Assembly: GCA_024516035.1 (NCBI GenBank)
Contig: CM044958.1
Location: 28,241,755-28,305,754, forward strand
Length of the DNA: 64,000 bases
DNA from: Bactericera cockerelli
Taxonomy: Eukaryota; Arthropoda; Insecta; Hemiptera; Triozidae
Direction of reading: 5' to 3'
Numbering within the stretch: the first letter of the stretch is position 1; the number at the start of each line of letters is the position of its first letter. Under the pieces are notes generated by a model, which was not told where the DNA came from, made no database searches, and worked only from the letters and a program-made list of their open reading frames with translations. The translations under genes were made by a program, and so were the position numbers. This document shows positions 1 to 11,740 of this stretch, one piece after another.

Positions 1-59
1 TAACTAGCCGCGTTACGGCTAGGCCTGCGGAGCGGTGCGTTTACCAATGCATGGCCGTG

Positions 60-150
60 CTGGTGAAGGAAAAATAGTTGATAGTTACCTATACACACAC
101 ACAAGCACACACACACACACACGAATTATTTTATAATATAAGATATACCT
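60..150 (+). repeat. (CA)n microsatellite and RTE-like 3' tail
   Basis: CA run at 92-122 followed by TTTATAATATAAGATAT. The same order (CA run, then CATAATATAAGATAA) ends the repeat at 59165-59495, so this is probably the 3' end of a dispersed RTE-like element cut by the window edge. Confidence 0.5.
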
Positions 151-439
151 AAAATATGTAGGGTCTATACTGTTGTCATAAGACAATCCATAGGTACTCT
201 CACAAATAAAACATCCGTAAGAAAACACAATTCTGGAGTTGAATCAGCTGGAGTTTTCAAACCAATTAGGGTAAGTATACAATACAATGTAAGTAGATAC
301 TGTGGTGGTCAATGGTCATACTGTCACACCTAGTAACTTTGAGCTCCAGAGTAAGTTCTAACCACTTGTTCAAAGTTCAATGAACTATTCAGACATGCTG
401 ACCAGACCAATAACTCCAGGTAACGAAGTACCTATACAG

Positions 440-1211
440 AGTGTACACTTTTTAAACGCACCATAGGAAATTAACCCGTAAATCACGCTTTTGTGTTAAT
501 TCCCCGTTCTCGACTGTTCCCAGTGGTATATTTGTGCCGAGTAAAGGATGTTTTGGGGGTAAAATTCAACAGAGAATCTAATAAAATAGGTTTCATTAAA
601 ATTCACAATTCAACTATTGGGAACCGTTTATTATTATAGACTGGTTGGAGTTCCACAAGGGAAGCACCAATTATTGAACCGACCTCTATTTAGATCTATC
701 GTGACCAGTTGATTCTATATGGTTTAACGTCCTGATTTGAAGTAGTCAGGACGGGAGTTTTACCCTCTATTCGCTGGGAATCGTACCAGCTACCCACATT
801 AACCTCACCCAGCCTGGGTAGGGCCGGAAATGACACCAGCCTCACGTGTTTGCTGGGAACAGAATTTCCTTCGAATAGTCTGCCCCACCGGGAGTGGAAC
901 TCGGGATCTCTGGACTACGGGCAGGAGTCTCAACCTACGCCACGGAGGCTGGCTTGGGAACCGTAGAGAACATTAAAAATACCTACACAGAAATGTGTTC
1001 TGCACTTGCCAATGTCGAAATGTGGCTATAACTCCCTATTGCTTTAGTGAATGTTCATGAAATCTATTTTCTTATATTTTCGTTGAATATTACCATCAAA
1101 ACATCTTTCACCCAACAAAAATATATCATTGTGAAGTCGAGAACAGGGAATTAACACAATAGCGTGATTTACGGGTTAATTTCCTATGGTGCTTTTAAAA
1201 AGTGTACTCTC
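440..1211. mobile_element. TIR element (MITE-like) with a nested SINE
   Basis: About 85-105-base inverted ends: 440-530 and 1125-1211 share TACACTTTTTAAA, GCACCATAGGAAATTAACCC and TAATTCCC(C/T)GTTCTCGAC in opposite orientation. SINE B sits in the middle. No coding capacity seen. Confidence 0.7.
627..953 (-). mobile_element. SINE family B (tRNA head, shared body), full length
   Basis: Minus-strand head GCCAGCCTCCGTGGCGTAGG with a box B-like GAGTTCCACTCCC, then the body CCCAGGCTGGGTGAGGTTAA, GTGGGTAGCTGGTACGATTC, and the tail CAGGACGTTAAACCA ending in TATAATAATAAA. Nested inside the TIR element 440-1211. Same family at 13766-14091 and 59561-59785. Confidence 0.75.
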
Positions 1212-2814
1212 TGTTTCTCTGTATATGTATAGTTGTATACGTATACATAATTATGTATGTATAACTGGTAATAATACTGGTGTATAGGTACCACCACAAT
1301 CAGCACAGCCCACCTATAATAATGGTTCTTAAGAGATCGAATATTGATCGAAAATATTGCCAGGACGGATTTTGCAAGGAAGAGACTTTACAAAGTTAAC
1401 CATATTATTGAAAATTATGTACGTAATGCTTTTAGTCAGTTTGGTCCAGATGATAGCTCTCTTACATCTGAGCTGAGACCGTTACAGAATCGATTCTATA
1501 GGGCTATCACAAAATGAGTTGGTTTTCTTTAAGTCGGTTTTTTCTCTCTTTCCTAATGGAATAACACGATCTTAGCATTACCTCTGCCAAAATAAGTACA
1601 TCTCGGAGTTTCTGAAAAAAAAAACAAGTTTTGGTATGGTTGTCAGTCAATCATGATAAAAGTCAGCTGCCATGTTAGGAAAACAACCTGTCATAGAACA
1701 AAAAAGATCATTAATCTTAAGCCAGGACAAAAATTACTGTCAGATGGATGACCAATGTAAAATGAATAATTTTCAACATTTTGGTCTTCAAGACTTCTGT
1801 ACGACTTCAAAGGTAAGAAAAATAAAGTAACATTTCATGATGCTGGAATTTCAATTTTTTCAAAACCTTCAATCGTTGTAAGTTTGAAATTTATACACTT
1901 TGATGAAATGCAGAATAGAATAAAGCCACGGTCACTGTCATAGGCTCAGTTTGTATTCACTGCAGCTCTGTAGACAGCTCAAGTAGAAAACCAGTTCTTG
2001 ATTTACTTCTTCATACTTTTGGTTCTTGCTTACTTGAACTGGTTCTGTATTCTGTATGTCTGGCAAGACACCACGTATGTGATCAGTGATCAGAAATGAT
2101 TGTCGCAGGACTCACAGCCCGCAGGTCATGGGCTTAGAATATAAAGAGAATCAGTGACCACAGGGTATTTCTTATTACAGTAAAGACACATTTAAATTGA
2201 AATATTCTCACTTACCATGACGAATACCAAAATGCTTCCAGGTTCTATTCAAAGAGGCATTTTCTAAAACAAAATGTAGATACTGAAGATAGGTATCTTT
2301 ATGTTATTTCTAACTTTCAAGTAAAGTCTTGAGGTAGGTATCCACTTAAACTATTTATTTAATAGAAATCATCAGTTGACGTTCAAAAAAGCGATTCTTT
2401 TAACCACGTATACAATAGGGGGTTTTTTTTTATCTGTAGCAAAACTGATTTTAAACATTATGACTTTCTTGAAAATATATGAAAACTACGCACCAACATA
2501 TATGTTCTAGCCATTTTCATTTCTTGACCCCCACACAACTCTGCCCCTGATACAGAAAACAGTGCCAAATTCATGCCAAAGAAGCATTAATACAATCGAA
2601 AACTGCATACAAAAAAAAAAATAATAATAAGTAAAGCGGATAAGAATTTGACACTTTACTAATTCTGGGTTCTTTGGTACCAACTCAATAAGTGGTCCTT
2701 GCTCCGTTAGGTTTCATTTTTATTCCTTCAAATCAAACCATCTTCCGACAAACTCGGAAATAATTAGTCGTCGAGAACTTTTTTGAAAAATATTCAAGCA
2801 AAAAAAGATCCTCC
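1212..2814. other. Gene-free stretch, no recognised feature
   Basis: AT-rich non-coding sequence without a supported ORF. Contains short A and T runs only. No family recognised. Confidence 0.5.
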
Positions 2815-2945
2815 TTAATTTGGAAGATCCCGGATTCGAAACCCACAGCTCACAAATTTTGGTATGACATCTCCCCCCAACAGATGGGAGGCAGGCATAC
2901 TACGGGATGGGTGAGCTACGACTCAGACGACAGGGGTCTAATAAG
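2815..2945 (+). mobile_element. SINE family D fragment
   Basis: Contains a box B-like GGATTCGAAACCC and the family D body segment (CAGATGGGAGGCAGGCATAC, TACGGGATGGG), as in 57640-57895 and 20795-21085. Confidence 0.55.
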
Positions 2946-3352
2946 TAGCTAGTAGCTGTTGTCTTATAGCACTTCTTATAGCAACGAAATAATAAACAGA
3001 GTCCCCGGGCCTTAGTTTGTTATTAGGTTTGTCGGCAGAGTTTTGAGCTTCCAGCGTTGTAACCGGAGCACCCCCGCATTGTGATACCCGAATGTTATAC
3101 TGATATACATATACTTTTGTATAATACCTACATATAACTCTATCATACACATGTATACACATTTCTGGTGATGAAAGCTTTCATTTGGTACATGAAAATT
3201 GGACATGAAACCAAATAAATTAAAAATATGAATTATTTACAATGTGACGATACATCCTGGAAATTAGATCAGAGAACTGTCAGTACCTACTCAATCGTGA
3301 AATCAATATTGATTATAAATAATATTCCAAGTAGATACTTTATTAATAAATA

Positions 3353-3740
3353 CTGGGTGTCCATAAAGTCCCAGTCCACACCCCCGTATCTCAAAAACCG
3401 CTGAGAATATTTAAAAATGCAAATAGGTATCCATATTCCTTAAGTTTTAAAAACTTGCCACCCGTAAAAACTCGGAAATCGTTTAAAATTAAGAAAACAC
3501 GTTAAAAACCGTTTTTTGAGGGATTAGGTTTTAGAAACAACAAAAAAATTGCCTACAGTGCCCCAGTCACGGATCAACTTTAAAATCTCAAGTAGAGTGG
3601 TATATTATGTGGCATATTGTTTTAAAGGCATCATTGAAAGAAAATCATTGCAACAATTTTCAGTGAGCTACAATATACCGTTTTTGAGATACAGGGTCGG
3701 CCGTTCTAGATACTATACATAAATGTTCTGACCTATAACT
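3353..3740 (+). repeat. Degraded copy of the 16308-17127 TIR element
   Basis: Starts CTGGGTGTCCATAAAGTCCC and carries the shared internal string GTGGCATATTGTTTTAAAGG and TACAGGGTCGG; related to one arm of 16308-17127 and to 30890-31148. The far end is lost. Confidence 0.55.
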
Positions 3741-5077
3741 CGTTAACTGTAGATTACAGGAGAATGAAATCTATTAATATTATCGTGGATATTGATATAA
3801 TTTATTGATATTTCACATCACAGGTCCTCAAGACATCATAGAGGGATGCCTCAATGTTGCAATAATGATATACATAAATGCAATAAGCTTATCAAGACCT
3901 TATTTGATTTAACATCTCATACAGAACATTATATTGATTGGATTATCTTTTATCAACTTATTTCACCTCATAGGACTCACTATTTAGGTTATGCTATACA
4001 ACAGGAGTGCCCAACCTTTACAGAAGAAGACCTACTAAAAAGTCTCAGATAAAAGTGTATTTTCTGTACTTAATCTCCCCCAATCTCGCATCAGCTGATC
4101 ACAGATTAAGTATTTCTCCTCACGGCTTGTTCTTATTTCTCCTCCAATCTTAACCCGACGTTTTCGTCAGATCGAGATCAACGCCATATTGAAATCAATT
4201 TGACTTAATCAACGCGATCGACTGGTTGGGCAGCCCTGCCTTAAGAGGTCCATAAGCCGGCAGATCAATCTCAAAAATTAATAGTAAGAGCCTAACAGAA
4301 TATTTTAACTTACACATATAAATACAACACATACTCTCACCTTTTTTACTGTTTCATCTATAATGCTAAAAAGGATAAATAAAGGTTCTAAGGGACCTGC
4401 GACAGGATGTGCAGTTGTGCACCGCTGATGACTTTAAGAAATTCTTAGTGATTGAAAAGGACTTTCATGAAAATTACAAATCAAATCAGTGGGAAATGTC
4501 CTAGAGGAAATTAGAAATATGTACCAGATTCCATTCTAAAAATAATAAATAAGATGAAACATTGTGTCGGAATATTTACCAGAATAAAAATCAAGTGGAC
4601 ACTGCTTGGAGCTTCCTACCTCCCCGGTAGAAATTTTTAATGAACGATCACCATAAATTTTAACGCGCAACACAACACAGATGTCTGCATCTGTGGCGCA
4701 ATATTTGAAAAATGGCGAATGGCGGTAATTTTCAATATTGTCTGGACTTTTTTGGTTATCAATATTTTTTTTCCTTGGCCTCTTATCAATATTGTCAATA
4801 ACAACTAACAACTTATCAATAAGAGAAGACTGTTTTGAAAGTGATTGCCAGAATAGAAGTCAATAAAATTAGGCCAAACTTTACCTAAAAAATGTCTCTT
4901 TTCATTCATTTTCCCTGTTAAGATGTAAGTACATATTTGCAAATAGTAATGGGAGTACCTTCCTCTTTAAAGAAAACATCACACCTTTCATCAATGTTTT
5001 AATGAAAAAACTTTCTCATTACAGGATAAAATACCAACTTTCTGTTAAGAGTAAATAAAAACTTATTCATATAAAAA
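3741..5077. other. Presumed 5' region of NDUFAF1
   Basis: Non-coding. A CpG-containing stretch with two close ATGGCG motifs at about 4711-4725 and an acceptor-like CATTACAG ending at 5024 suggest a 5'UTR exon and intron, but no core promoter element can be assigned. The open frames at 3846-4052 (+) and 4536-4811 (-) have no recognisable domain. Confidence 0.35.
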
Positions 5078-8000
5078 ATGATGTCAGTAAGACCTATTCT
5101 TAGAGTATGTTTACCTCTATCTCAATGGACCAATTGTATGCACAGTAGTCCAATATTATCTTCAACCTTTCATGAACAAGATCCCAAGTTTGGGTATAGT
5201 AAGCTTGACCCTAACAGAAAGCAACCTCTCAGAGAAAAGATACAAATGTACAAGGATGGCATTCAAGATATAAAGACAGGAGTAAAGAAGTGGAAGGAAG
5301 AGTTCCATGATACACTGGATCCTCAAGTTGATATCACCCCACGTGAGACTCTTTTCTTTAGTTTTTTTTGTACCTATACAAAGTTCAGAGTGAATTTAAA
5401 ATTGTTGTGTTTTTCCAATATATGATAGGAATTTATGTAGTATTATTGTTTCACCCATTAAAAATATTTTCAAGTCCTTACCTATGCTTGTATATTTTGG
5501 GTATTGTCCTGTGATTTATATAATTCTACTGCCTGATTAGGACCAATGAGTCCCATTATTCCAGCAGTAAGCTTTATTATTATTAGCATGTGGTCAAAAT
5601 CTCAAATTGGAAGATTTTGGTTTTTAGTATCTTTGGAAAGGGAATTTCAATTGTCATTGTATCTTGAACAAATCAGAGCTGAACAACAAACGTACTTCCC
5701 TCTATGGAACAAAAATAAAACTTGTAATAAATGCTCATAATAAATTCAATTTTGGAGGTACAAGGGTCATTTTCATTTATCTTGGGCAATTGGATTTTTT
5801 CAAGTCATGAACGTTACCTTTTTCCTAAACATTTTTTAGGCTCAGAAGACTAAGACAAATACCTTTGAGCAAAAGCTTTCATTTAGAATATTTCTAGCAG
5901 CTACCTCTTCACACAAAATTACAAAAACTTAACGTACCAGGTAAGATTCATGACCACGGGTAACGTTCATGACGGTAACGTTCATGAGTAACACGCCACT
6001 AAAACAATCTTTTCTCAATAAAAGAATATTCACTTTACAAAAAAAAATATTTGATTGGAAAGAGGACATGCAGAAGAATTAAAGAAATACATTATATATT
6101 AAAGAATCATTACAATTTATTTAAAAAACCGCGTAACGTTCTTGTCAAAAAAAATTAGACCCACCATTGTCCCTCACTGTACTGCATCCAACATCCAACT
6201 GACAGGAAATTTCAAAACAAAAACAATGTCATCTGTAAGAGGCAAAATGGCGGCAGCTACTAGCTTCTCATTCTAAGGGTTTTTCCAAATGGTTTACATT
6301 TTTTTGGGGGTAACATTCATGACGGAGATTTTTTTTTCTTCGTAGGGACACAACTTTACACGTCTGTAGAATGAGATGAACATTATTATTTTTATAAAAA
6401 CTAATGGTCACATCCTAAATGAACTGTATTTTTCTCATTTATATTGGATTTTGGTGAAAATAATGGGTAGAAATGCATTTTTTTCTATCAGACACAGTAA
6501 AATCTTAGACTAAGGGACACCTAAAATATCATGAACGTTACTTACATAACTGGCAATTTTGAGTCTCCACATTAGTTTAAAAGACAATTTATTATTGTAA
6601 TTTATAAAAAAAATTGTTTCCTATGTGATAAAATAGATTTTAGTCATATATCCCTATTATTTTCACATTTATTAAAGGAGAAAGGTTGCGGACTTGATAT
6701 GCCCAAGATAAATGAAAATGACCCACAACCTTCTTTAATTCTACAGGGTGTCCTGTATACAGATGCAAATATTTTGAGGGTAGGTTCAGCCCACCGTGGA
6801 CTATCATATGAGCAAAACTTGCAGTGGGGCATTTTGCTTCGTTAAAGAGTTATGGGCAAATCCCTGTTTTTCCCACAGGTCTAGAGGTCACTTAGATCGA
6901 TGCACGTTTTTAAAGAAATGATAGCCAGTAAGTAATTTTTGACTTCATGTATGGATAGTCATGCATATTTCCCTTGAAATGCAGTTGGTTGCATAAAAAA
7001 ATATTGAAAGACCAGAGAGATATTTAATCATAAGTTCAATACTTTTCTAAAATTCGATTTTTCCCTTTTTTCCCTTTCGTGAATTTAGAGTACTTCTACA
7101 ATTGCAATTCTGCGTATCACTAGGTAAAAAAATACCCTTTGCTATTCTATTTCAATAAATACAAAGTTCTTTCAGACGCGTGAAGGAACGAATGAGATAC
7201 ACCTTATTGAACGGCACCAGAAGGAGAGAAACACATCTTTCAAATTTTGAATCTGGGCGCTATTGCACTTTTAAGAACACTCGATGCCTGAAGCAGTCTG
7301 TGTGACCATTTTTGTGCCAACTGCAAGTTATAAATGAAAATTTTCTGAGTACAAATAGTTCTATTAACCAACTATATCAATCAAATCTAATAGTTAAAAT
7401 AACAAGGCAATCAATTTGTTCGGTGGAAGAGAAAGCCACAAGCTTTAACCTTGCCTTTGGTTCGCTACATATTCTTTTGGGTTCTTTTCATTTCATGTCC
7501 TGTGTTGCAGAATGTACCTATCAAACCTATCATGTTTGTAGTTTATCAATAAAGTATTAATAATAATAATAGGAACCTGAAGGTTGGATATTCGAATTTT
7601 ACCCAAGGTTAATTTTCGGCACTTTTTTGTTATGTTTTTGGTATCATGATTGTGATTAACACAAACATGATATTTTTAATTTTACTTCTAAAAATAAAAT
7701 CACAATTTTTGTTGTTAGCGCAGAGTCTTTCTCCATGTGTATTCTTTGTCCATAATTATACCACTGGTTGCTGCTTTCGTTGCAGCCTCTCTCATTTTTC
7801 TTCATGATAACCCTATGACCCCATAACTCATTCACATAAAAGTTCACACCGACCGACCACTGTGAGTGATCAATTTCCCTCTTTTAAACATCCCAGAGCA
7901 GTGTATTTATACCTCAAATTACGCGCCAATTCTGTTAAAATTAAGCCAACTTTGAATTTTCCATCATGATTCAGAAGTGTTTTTTGAGCTTTGTGTGTAC

Positions 8001-11000
8001 TGCGTTCCATGATCTTTAAAGTAATATAAATGAGCTTTCTTTTTTCTAAAACTAAACATAATAGGGTATTTTTTTAACTAGCGATACGCAGAATTGCAAC
8101 TGTAGAAGTACTTTAAATTCACGAAAGGGAAAATAGGAAAAAATTGAATTTTAGAAAAGTATTGAACTTATGATTAAATATCTCTCTGGTCTTTCAATAT
8201 TTTTTTATGCAACCAACAGCATTTCAAGGGAAATATGCATGACTATCCATACATGAAGTCAAAATCACTTACTGGCTACCATTTCTTTAAAAACGTGCAT
8301 CGATCCAAGTGACCTCTAGACCTGTGGGAAAAACAGGGATTTGGCCATAACTCTTTAACGAAGCAAAATGCCCCACTGCAAGTTTTGCTCATATGATAGT
8401 CCACGGTGGGCCGAACTTACCCTCAAAATATTTGCATCTGTATACGGGACACCCTGTATACAAGGATTTACTTCTAGATTTAGAACAAAAAAATATACAA
8501 GATTTATTTTGGCCCTAAAGAGGGCATCATGTGTGTTGAGAACATAATATGAGGATTTCTCTCAATTTTTTGAAAAGTTTCTTCTATGAGGATTTCTCAC
8601 AGTTTTACAATAATGAGTTTTTTGGCTTCCCTAATATGTTGAGATTGGCACCTACAAGGTTCTTGTTCTCAGCCATTAATATCAAAATAGATAATTTATG
8701 TTATTAAATAAATCTACCATTTTCTTATTGCAGATGAAACACAAGTCATTTGGAAATTTGATGAGTCAACTATAAATAACTGGATAGTGACATGTGATAG
8801 TGATAATAGAGAAGGCTTGTCTACAGCAAATTTATCAGTCAGTACATTAGGACATGGAATGTTTTCTGGCACACTCAATAGCCATGTACCTCAGGATGGC
8901 AAATTGAAACGATCTGGGTACTGTAATCTAAGGTCAACTAGGCATAGGGTGAGATTTTTTTTCTCAAAATAAGAGGCAAATATTTTTTTCCCTATGTCAG
9001 GCCTGCTGTGAGTTTATCAAGGGATGGCCAAAGGCTACAGTACAATTGTTTGATTATATAGGTATGTAAGATTTCTTTTTTTTTTTTTTTTACATAAAAG
9101 AGAAAGATACCACTCGTTTTCACAGAGAACACATTTGTTCAACCAATGGTCACATACACCAAAGTTATCCAAAATTTTAAATAGGTACCATCCCCCTCGA
9201 GATCCCGCTGCTAGGGTGACCATTGAAAATCAAACCATTGTGATGCTGGCTATTCCTGGCCGCACTAAGGCTGGGTGAGTTTAATTTGAGTAGTGACCGT
9301 GTAGTTGAATGTGACGCTAAACCCCCTAATAAAATATGCCATTTAATTTACTAAAATTTTCCGCAGACGCGCGAGACTATTTGAAATGGTCTCTTCAAAA
9401 AATGTTATTTTGGGTTGGTTTTCAAGACATTTTCTCCTTTATGAAATGAGCCGCTTTTTGTGCTTTCAAAGGGTAATATGATAAATAATATATTGGGTGG
9501 ATTCTGCACCAATTGTTATTTAAAAGTTAGCAGCCAGAAGAAACTTGTATCCTGAATTTTATTCTAACCTACAATAGCAATTTAGGTGTAATCTCATTTA
9601 AAAGGAGTCCATTCGTACAATGCATATTAAAAAGTCTTTAATTATTTAATTTGATTGCTATTAATTTGTTCCAGAAATCATTTGAGAGGGAAGATTATTA
9701 CGAATGGCCCTTGTACACACACTTAGTGATAAGGTGTAGGGGAGATGGGAGATCATTCATGATTAATCTTCACACACCTGGTGAATTTGATCTTACCTGG
9801 GGAGATATGTACTCTTACCTGTTGTATACACGTGGCGGCCCTTATTGGCAAGTCAGCAAAGTAAGTTTGACATTCAGTTTAGTTTCAGTAATAGATACAC
9901 TCAGCCACAAAATTAAATAGATAGTAGGTAACTATTATGATACTATCCCATATAAAAATAATAAATGTCTTTATACTTAAAACAGTGCCTTGTTCTCTAA
10001 AGTTTTCACTCATAATACCCAAATCTGTTTTTTGAACAAAATTAGACAGTACGGAAATTTGGGGATTTTGAGAGTGCTTTCTGGAATGAATGAGTGAGGC
10101 TCTGATGATTTTTTTTGATCTTGAAATCCATGAAGTGGGTGGGGTACTGAATGAAAGGTCTTGTTTTCCATATGCTTGATATCTTCAATTTGATCAGAGT
10201 ATCTGCGTGAGGTCTACATTGCATTATTGAAGCACTAGTTCTAGTTAATGTTTCTTTCTGTAAATTGTGAGGCATAAGAAGTTTTTTCATGGGTCACTTT
10301 TTAAAAAATTGAGCTGATAAGTTTTCAGGACAAATTATTAAATGATCTGTTTATATTTGTGTGTTTTTGTACTACGTCCAGGCGTGGCCGGTGGGAAAAT
10401 GTTATGGGGGGTGCTGCCACATAAACCGGACTAAAATGGAATTTGTAGAATTGCTCTTTCAGTATTTAAAAAGTTTGTTTTCAGTATCTAAAGATGTTTT
10501 TCATTGTGTACGAGCAAGGACTTGAGAAAATCCTTTTTTTTTGTCTGGGGGTGCTGCAGCTCCTTAACACCGGCCGCGCCTGACCACGACATATTACTTT
10601 ATGCATTAATAAAATAAAATTCTAGAATCACCGGACTTCCTTCAACCTCATGTCTGCACGATTGAATAATAATAATAATAATATCGCCTTAATTATGCTG
10701 CCCGATTAGGACTATTAAGTCCCATTATTCCAGCAGTAAGCTGAGTAAGCCGAAGACGTATTATTACGTGGTAAAAATCCCAAATGGGAGGATAACTTGT
10801 CATGTCCCGGCTGGGTTTCGAACCCGCGACCTCTGGAATCTTTGGATTCACAGAGTGCCGCCTTTACCACTGAGCTACCGGGACAGACAGATTGAATTGC
10901 TTGATTGATGTTCACAGATTCCCTTCTCCAAGTTTTTCTTTCAAAGCAAAGGTCGAGTTCAAGACCTGCAGGATCCTCTGCCCATAGATCGTGTCTCTTC

Positions 11001-11151
11001 TATTGGCCTCTCCATGATGGACCAGAACAATGGACCCTTCCAATTGGAGCTGGATTATATCGGGGTGGAGTTCGATCCAAGCCACGATGAAGAGTTTGCC
11101 TACGAGATGTACTTGTTAGAGAATGAAGTTCGTGGCATTGTGCACTGGTAG
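5078..11151 (+). CDS. NDUFAF1: NDUFAF1/CIA30, mitochondrial complex I assembly factor (4 coding exons)
   Basis: Coding exons 5078-5342, 8734-8948, 9675-9860 and 10918-11151 (TAG) join in frame to 299 residues; all introns are GT-AG with phases 1, 0, 0. The CIA30 domain covers roughly the last 200 residues. Recognisable blocks are VIWKFDE, SGTL followed by VPQDG and SGYC, the RGDGR block, MYSYLLYTRGGPYWQ and IPFSKFFF near the exon 3/4 join, then SSIGLSMMD, DYIGVEFDP and EEFAYEM at the end. The first ~90 residues fit a mitochondrial presequence plus linker. In animals this protein is part of the MCIA assembly complex that builds the membrane arm of respiratory complex I. Start: two ATGs in tandem at 5078; a possible 5'UTR acceptor AG lies at 5023-5024. 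An AATAAA about 760 bases after the stop (near 11911) could serve for polyadenylation. Introns are filled with repeats. Identity is confident; the start is less so. Confidence 0.95.
5525..5610 (-). mobile_element. SINE family C, 3' fragment
   Basis: GCCTGATTAGGACCAATGAG and CCATTATTCCAGCAGTAAGC match the 3' end of family C copies at 10686-10885 and 43390-43578. NDUFAF1 intron 1. Confidence 0.6.
5805..6541. repeat. Iterated GTAACGTTCATGA motif region
   Basis: GTAACGTTCATGA occurs at 5960-5972 and 5975-5987, one-mismatch at 6310-6322, and inverted at 5805-5817 and 6529-6541. The inverted outer pair suggests a decayed repeat unit about 740 bases long in NDUFAF1 intron 1. Confidence 0.45.
6744..8456. 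mobile_element. Mariner-like TIR element, ~395-bp inverted ends, TA target duplication
   Basis: CAGGGTGTCC(T/C)GTATAC at both ends, flanked by TA (6742-6743, 8457-8458). Arms 6744-7138 and 8063-8456 are near-identical inverted copies. The interior has no transposase; 7650-7860 is a SINE E relic. NDUFAF1 intron 1. A degraded relative of the arm is at 29480-29600. Confidence 0.85.
7650..7860 (-). mobile_element. SINE family E fragment inside TIR element
   Basis: TAGCGCAGAGTCTTT and CCATAATTATACCACTGGT resemble the 3' part of the family E copy at 54733-55005. Degraded. Confidence 0.4.
10379..10582. mobile_element. hAT-like MITE
   Basis: Inverted ends CAGGCGTGGCCGGTG and CACCGGCCGCGCCTG (one mismatch), flanked by eight-base near-duplicates ACTACGTC and ACCACGAC, the hAT pattern. 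204 bp, non-coding, NDUFAF1 intron 3. A reverse copy is at 28665-28885. Confidence 0.65.
10686..10885 (-). mobile_element. SINE family C, full length
   Basis: Minus-strand head from GTCCCGGTAGCTCAGTGGTA to CCGGGAC: seven-base acceptor-like ends pair perfectly, box A and box B (GGTTCGAAACC) present. Body ends CTTACTGCTGGAATAATGGG with a short AATAATAAT tail. It ends 32 bases before the NDUFAF1 exon 4 acceptor. Confidence 0.8.
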
Positions 11152-11174
11152 GAACCTTGTGCATTTAGTAAAAC

Positions 11175-11402
11175 TACTAGCGGACTGTCGCCCGCTTTGC
11201 GGACCGAGGCATGGCCGAAAAAGCAAAAAATCCTTTTTCGCCAATGGCAGGTGTTGTAGTGGGAATTTCGAAAAATCCCGTCTTATTGCACATCTAGACT
11301 ATAAGACAAAGCTGCCTACCAAATTTTAGCTTCCTAGGACTCACCAGTTCGGAGAAACAGTGATGAATCAGTGAGTGAAACTCTCTTTTATAAGTATAGA
11401 TC
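11175..11402 (+). mobile_element. RTE-like dispersed repeat, copy 1
   Basis: Begins ACTAGCGGACTGTCGCCCGC, contains GCCAATGGCAGGTGTTGTAG, ends CTCTTTTATAAGTATAGAT. The same unit is at 15255-15478 (-) and 44424-44646 (+). It starts 24 bases after the NDUFAF1 stop, so it is probably in the 3'UTR. RTE assignment is inferred from the tail style. Confidence 0.6.
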
Positions 11403-11539
11403 TGTCTTGAGCTGGCAGTCTAAATAGAGCATGTATTGTGTTCCTCAATAGAGTACTACCTGACATACCATCTGTTTTAGGTACAGTTGAACCTGGATAT
11501 AAAAGAGGATTCAAGTGACTCGAAATTTATATTTCAGGT

Positions 11540-11740
11540 CCTGAAACAGCGGCAAATGACCCCGCACGTTTTATAGAGTGGCATAGGTTCTGCGGTGAAT
11601 TTTCTTGAAGTTTTGACATATCGCGGTTCTATGAAGTGAGTGCACTTGATTCGACAAAAGCTACAACATATCAAAAATTTAAGAAAATTCACAGCGGACC
11701 TCTATAAAACGTGCGGGGTCCTTTGATCTGGAAATTTTAT
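11540..11740. repeat. Palindromic element in NDUFAF1 3' flank
   Basis: GACCCCGCACGTTTTATAGAG near 11559 is mirrored by CTATAAAACGTGCGGGGTC near 11702-11720, with further arm match (GAATTTTCTT / AAGAAAATTC). Confidence 0.55.

Noticed and set aside
4536..4811. 91-codon minus-strand ORF upstream of NDUFAF1
   Set aside because: Low complexity start and no recognisable domain; no splice or promoter context.
9035..9240. Candidate extra NDUFAF1 exon around 9001-9060 (AG ... GTATGT)
   Set aside because: Exon 2 to exon 3 join in phase 0 and reproduce the conserved CIA30 order without it.
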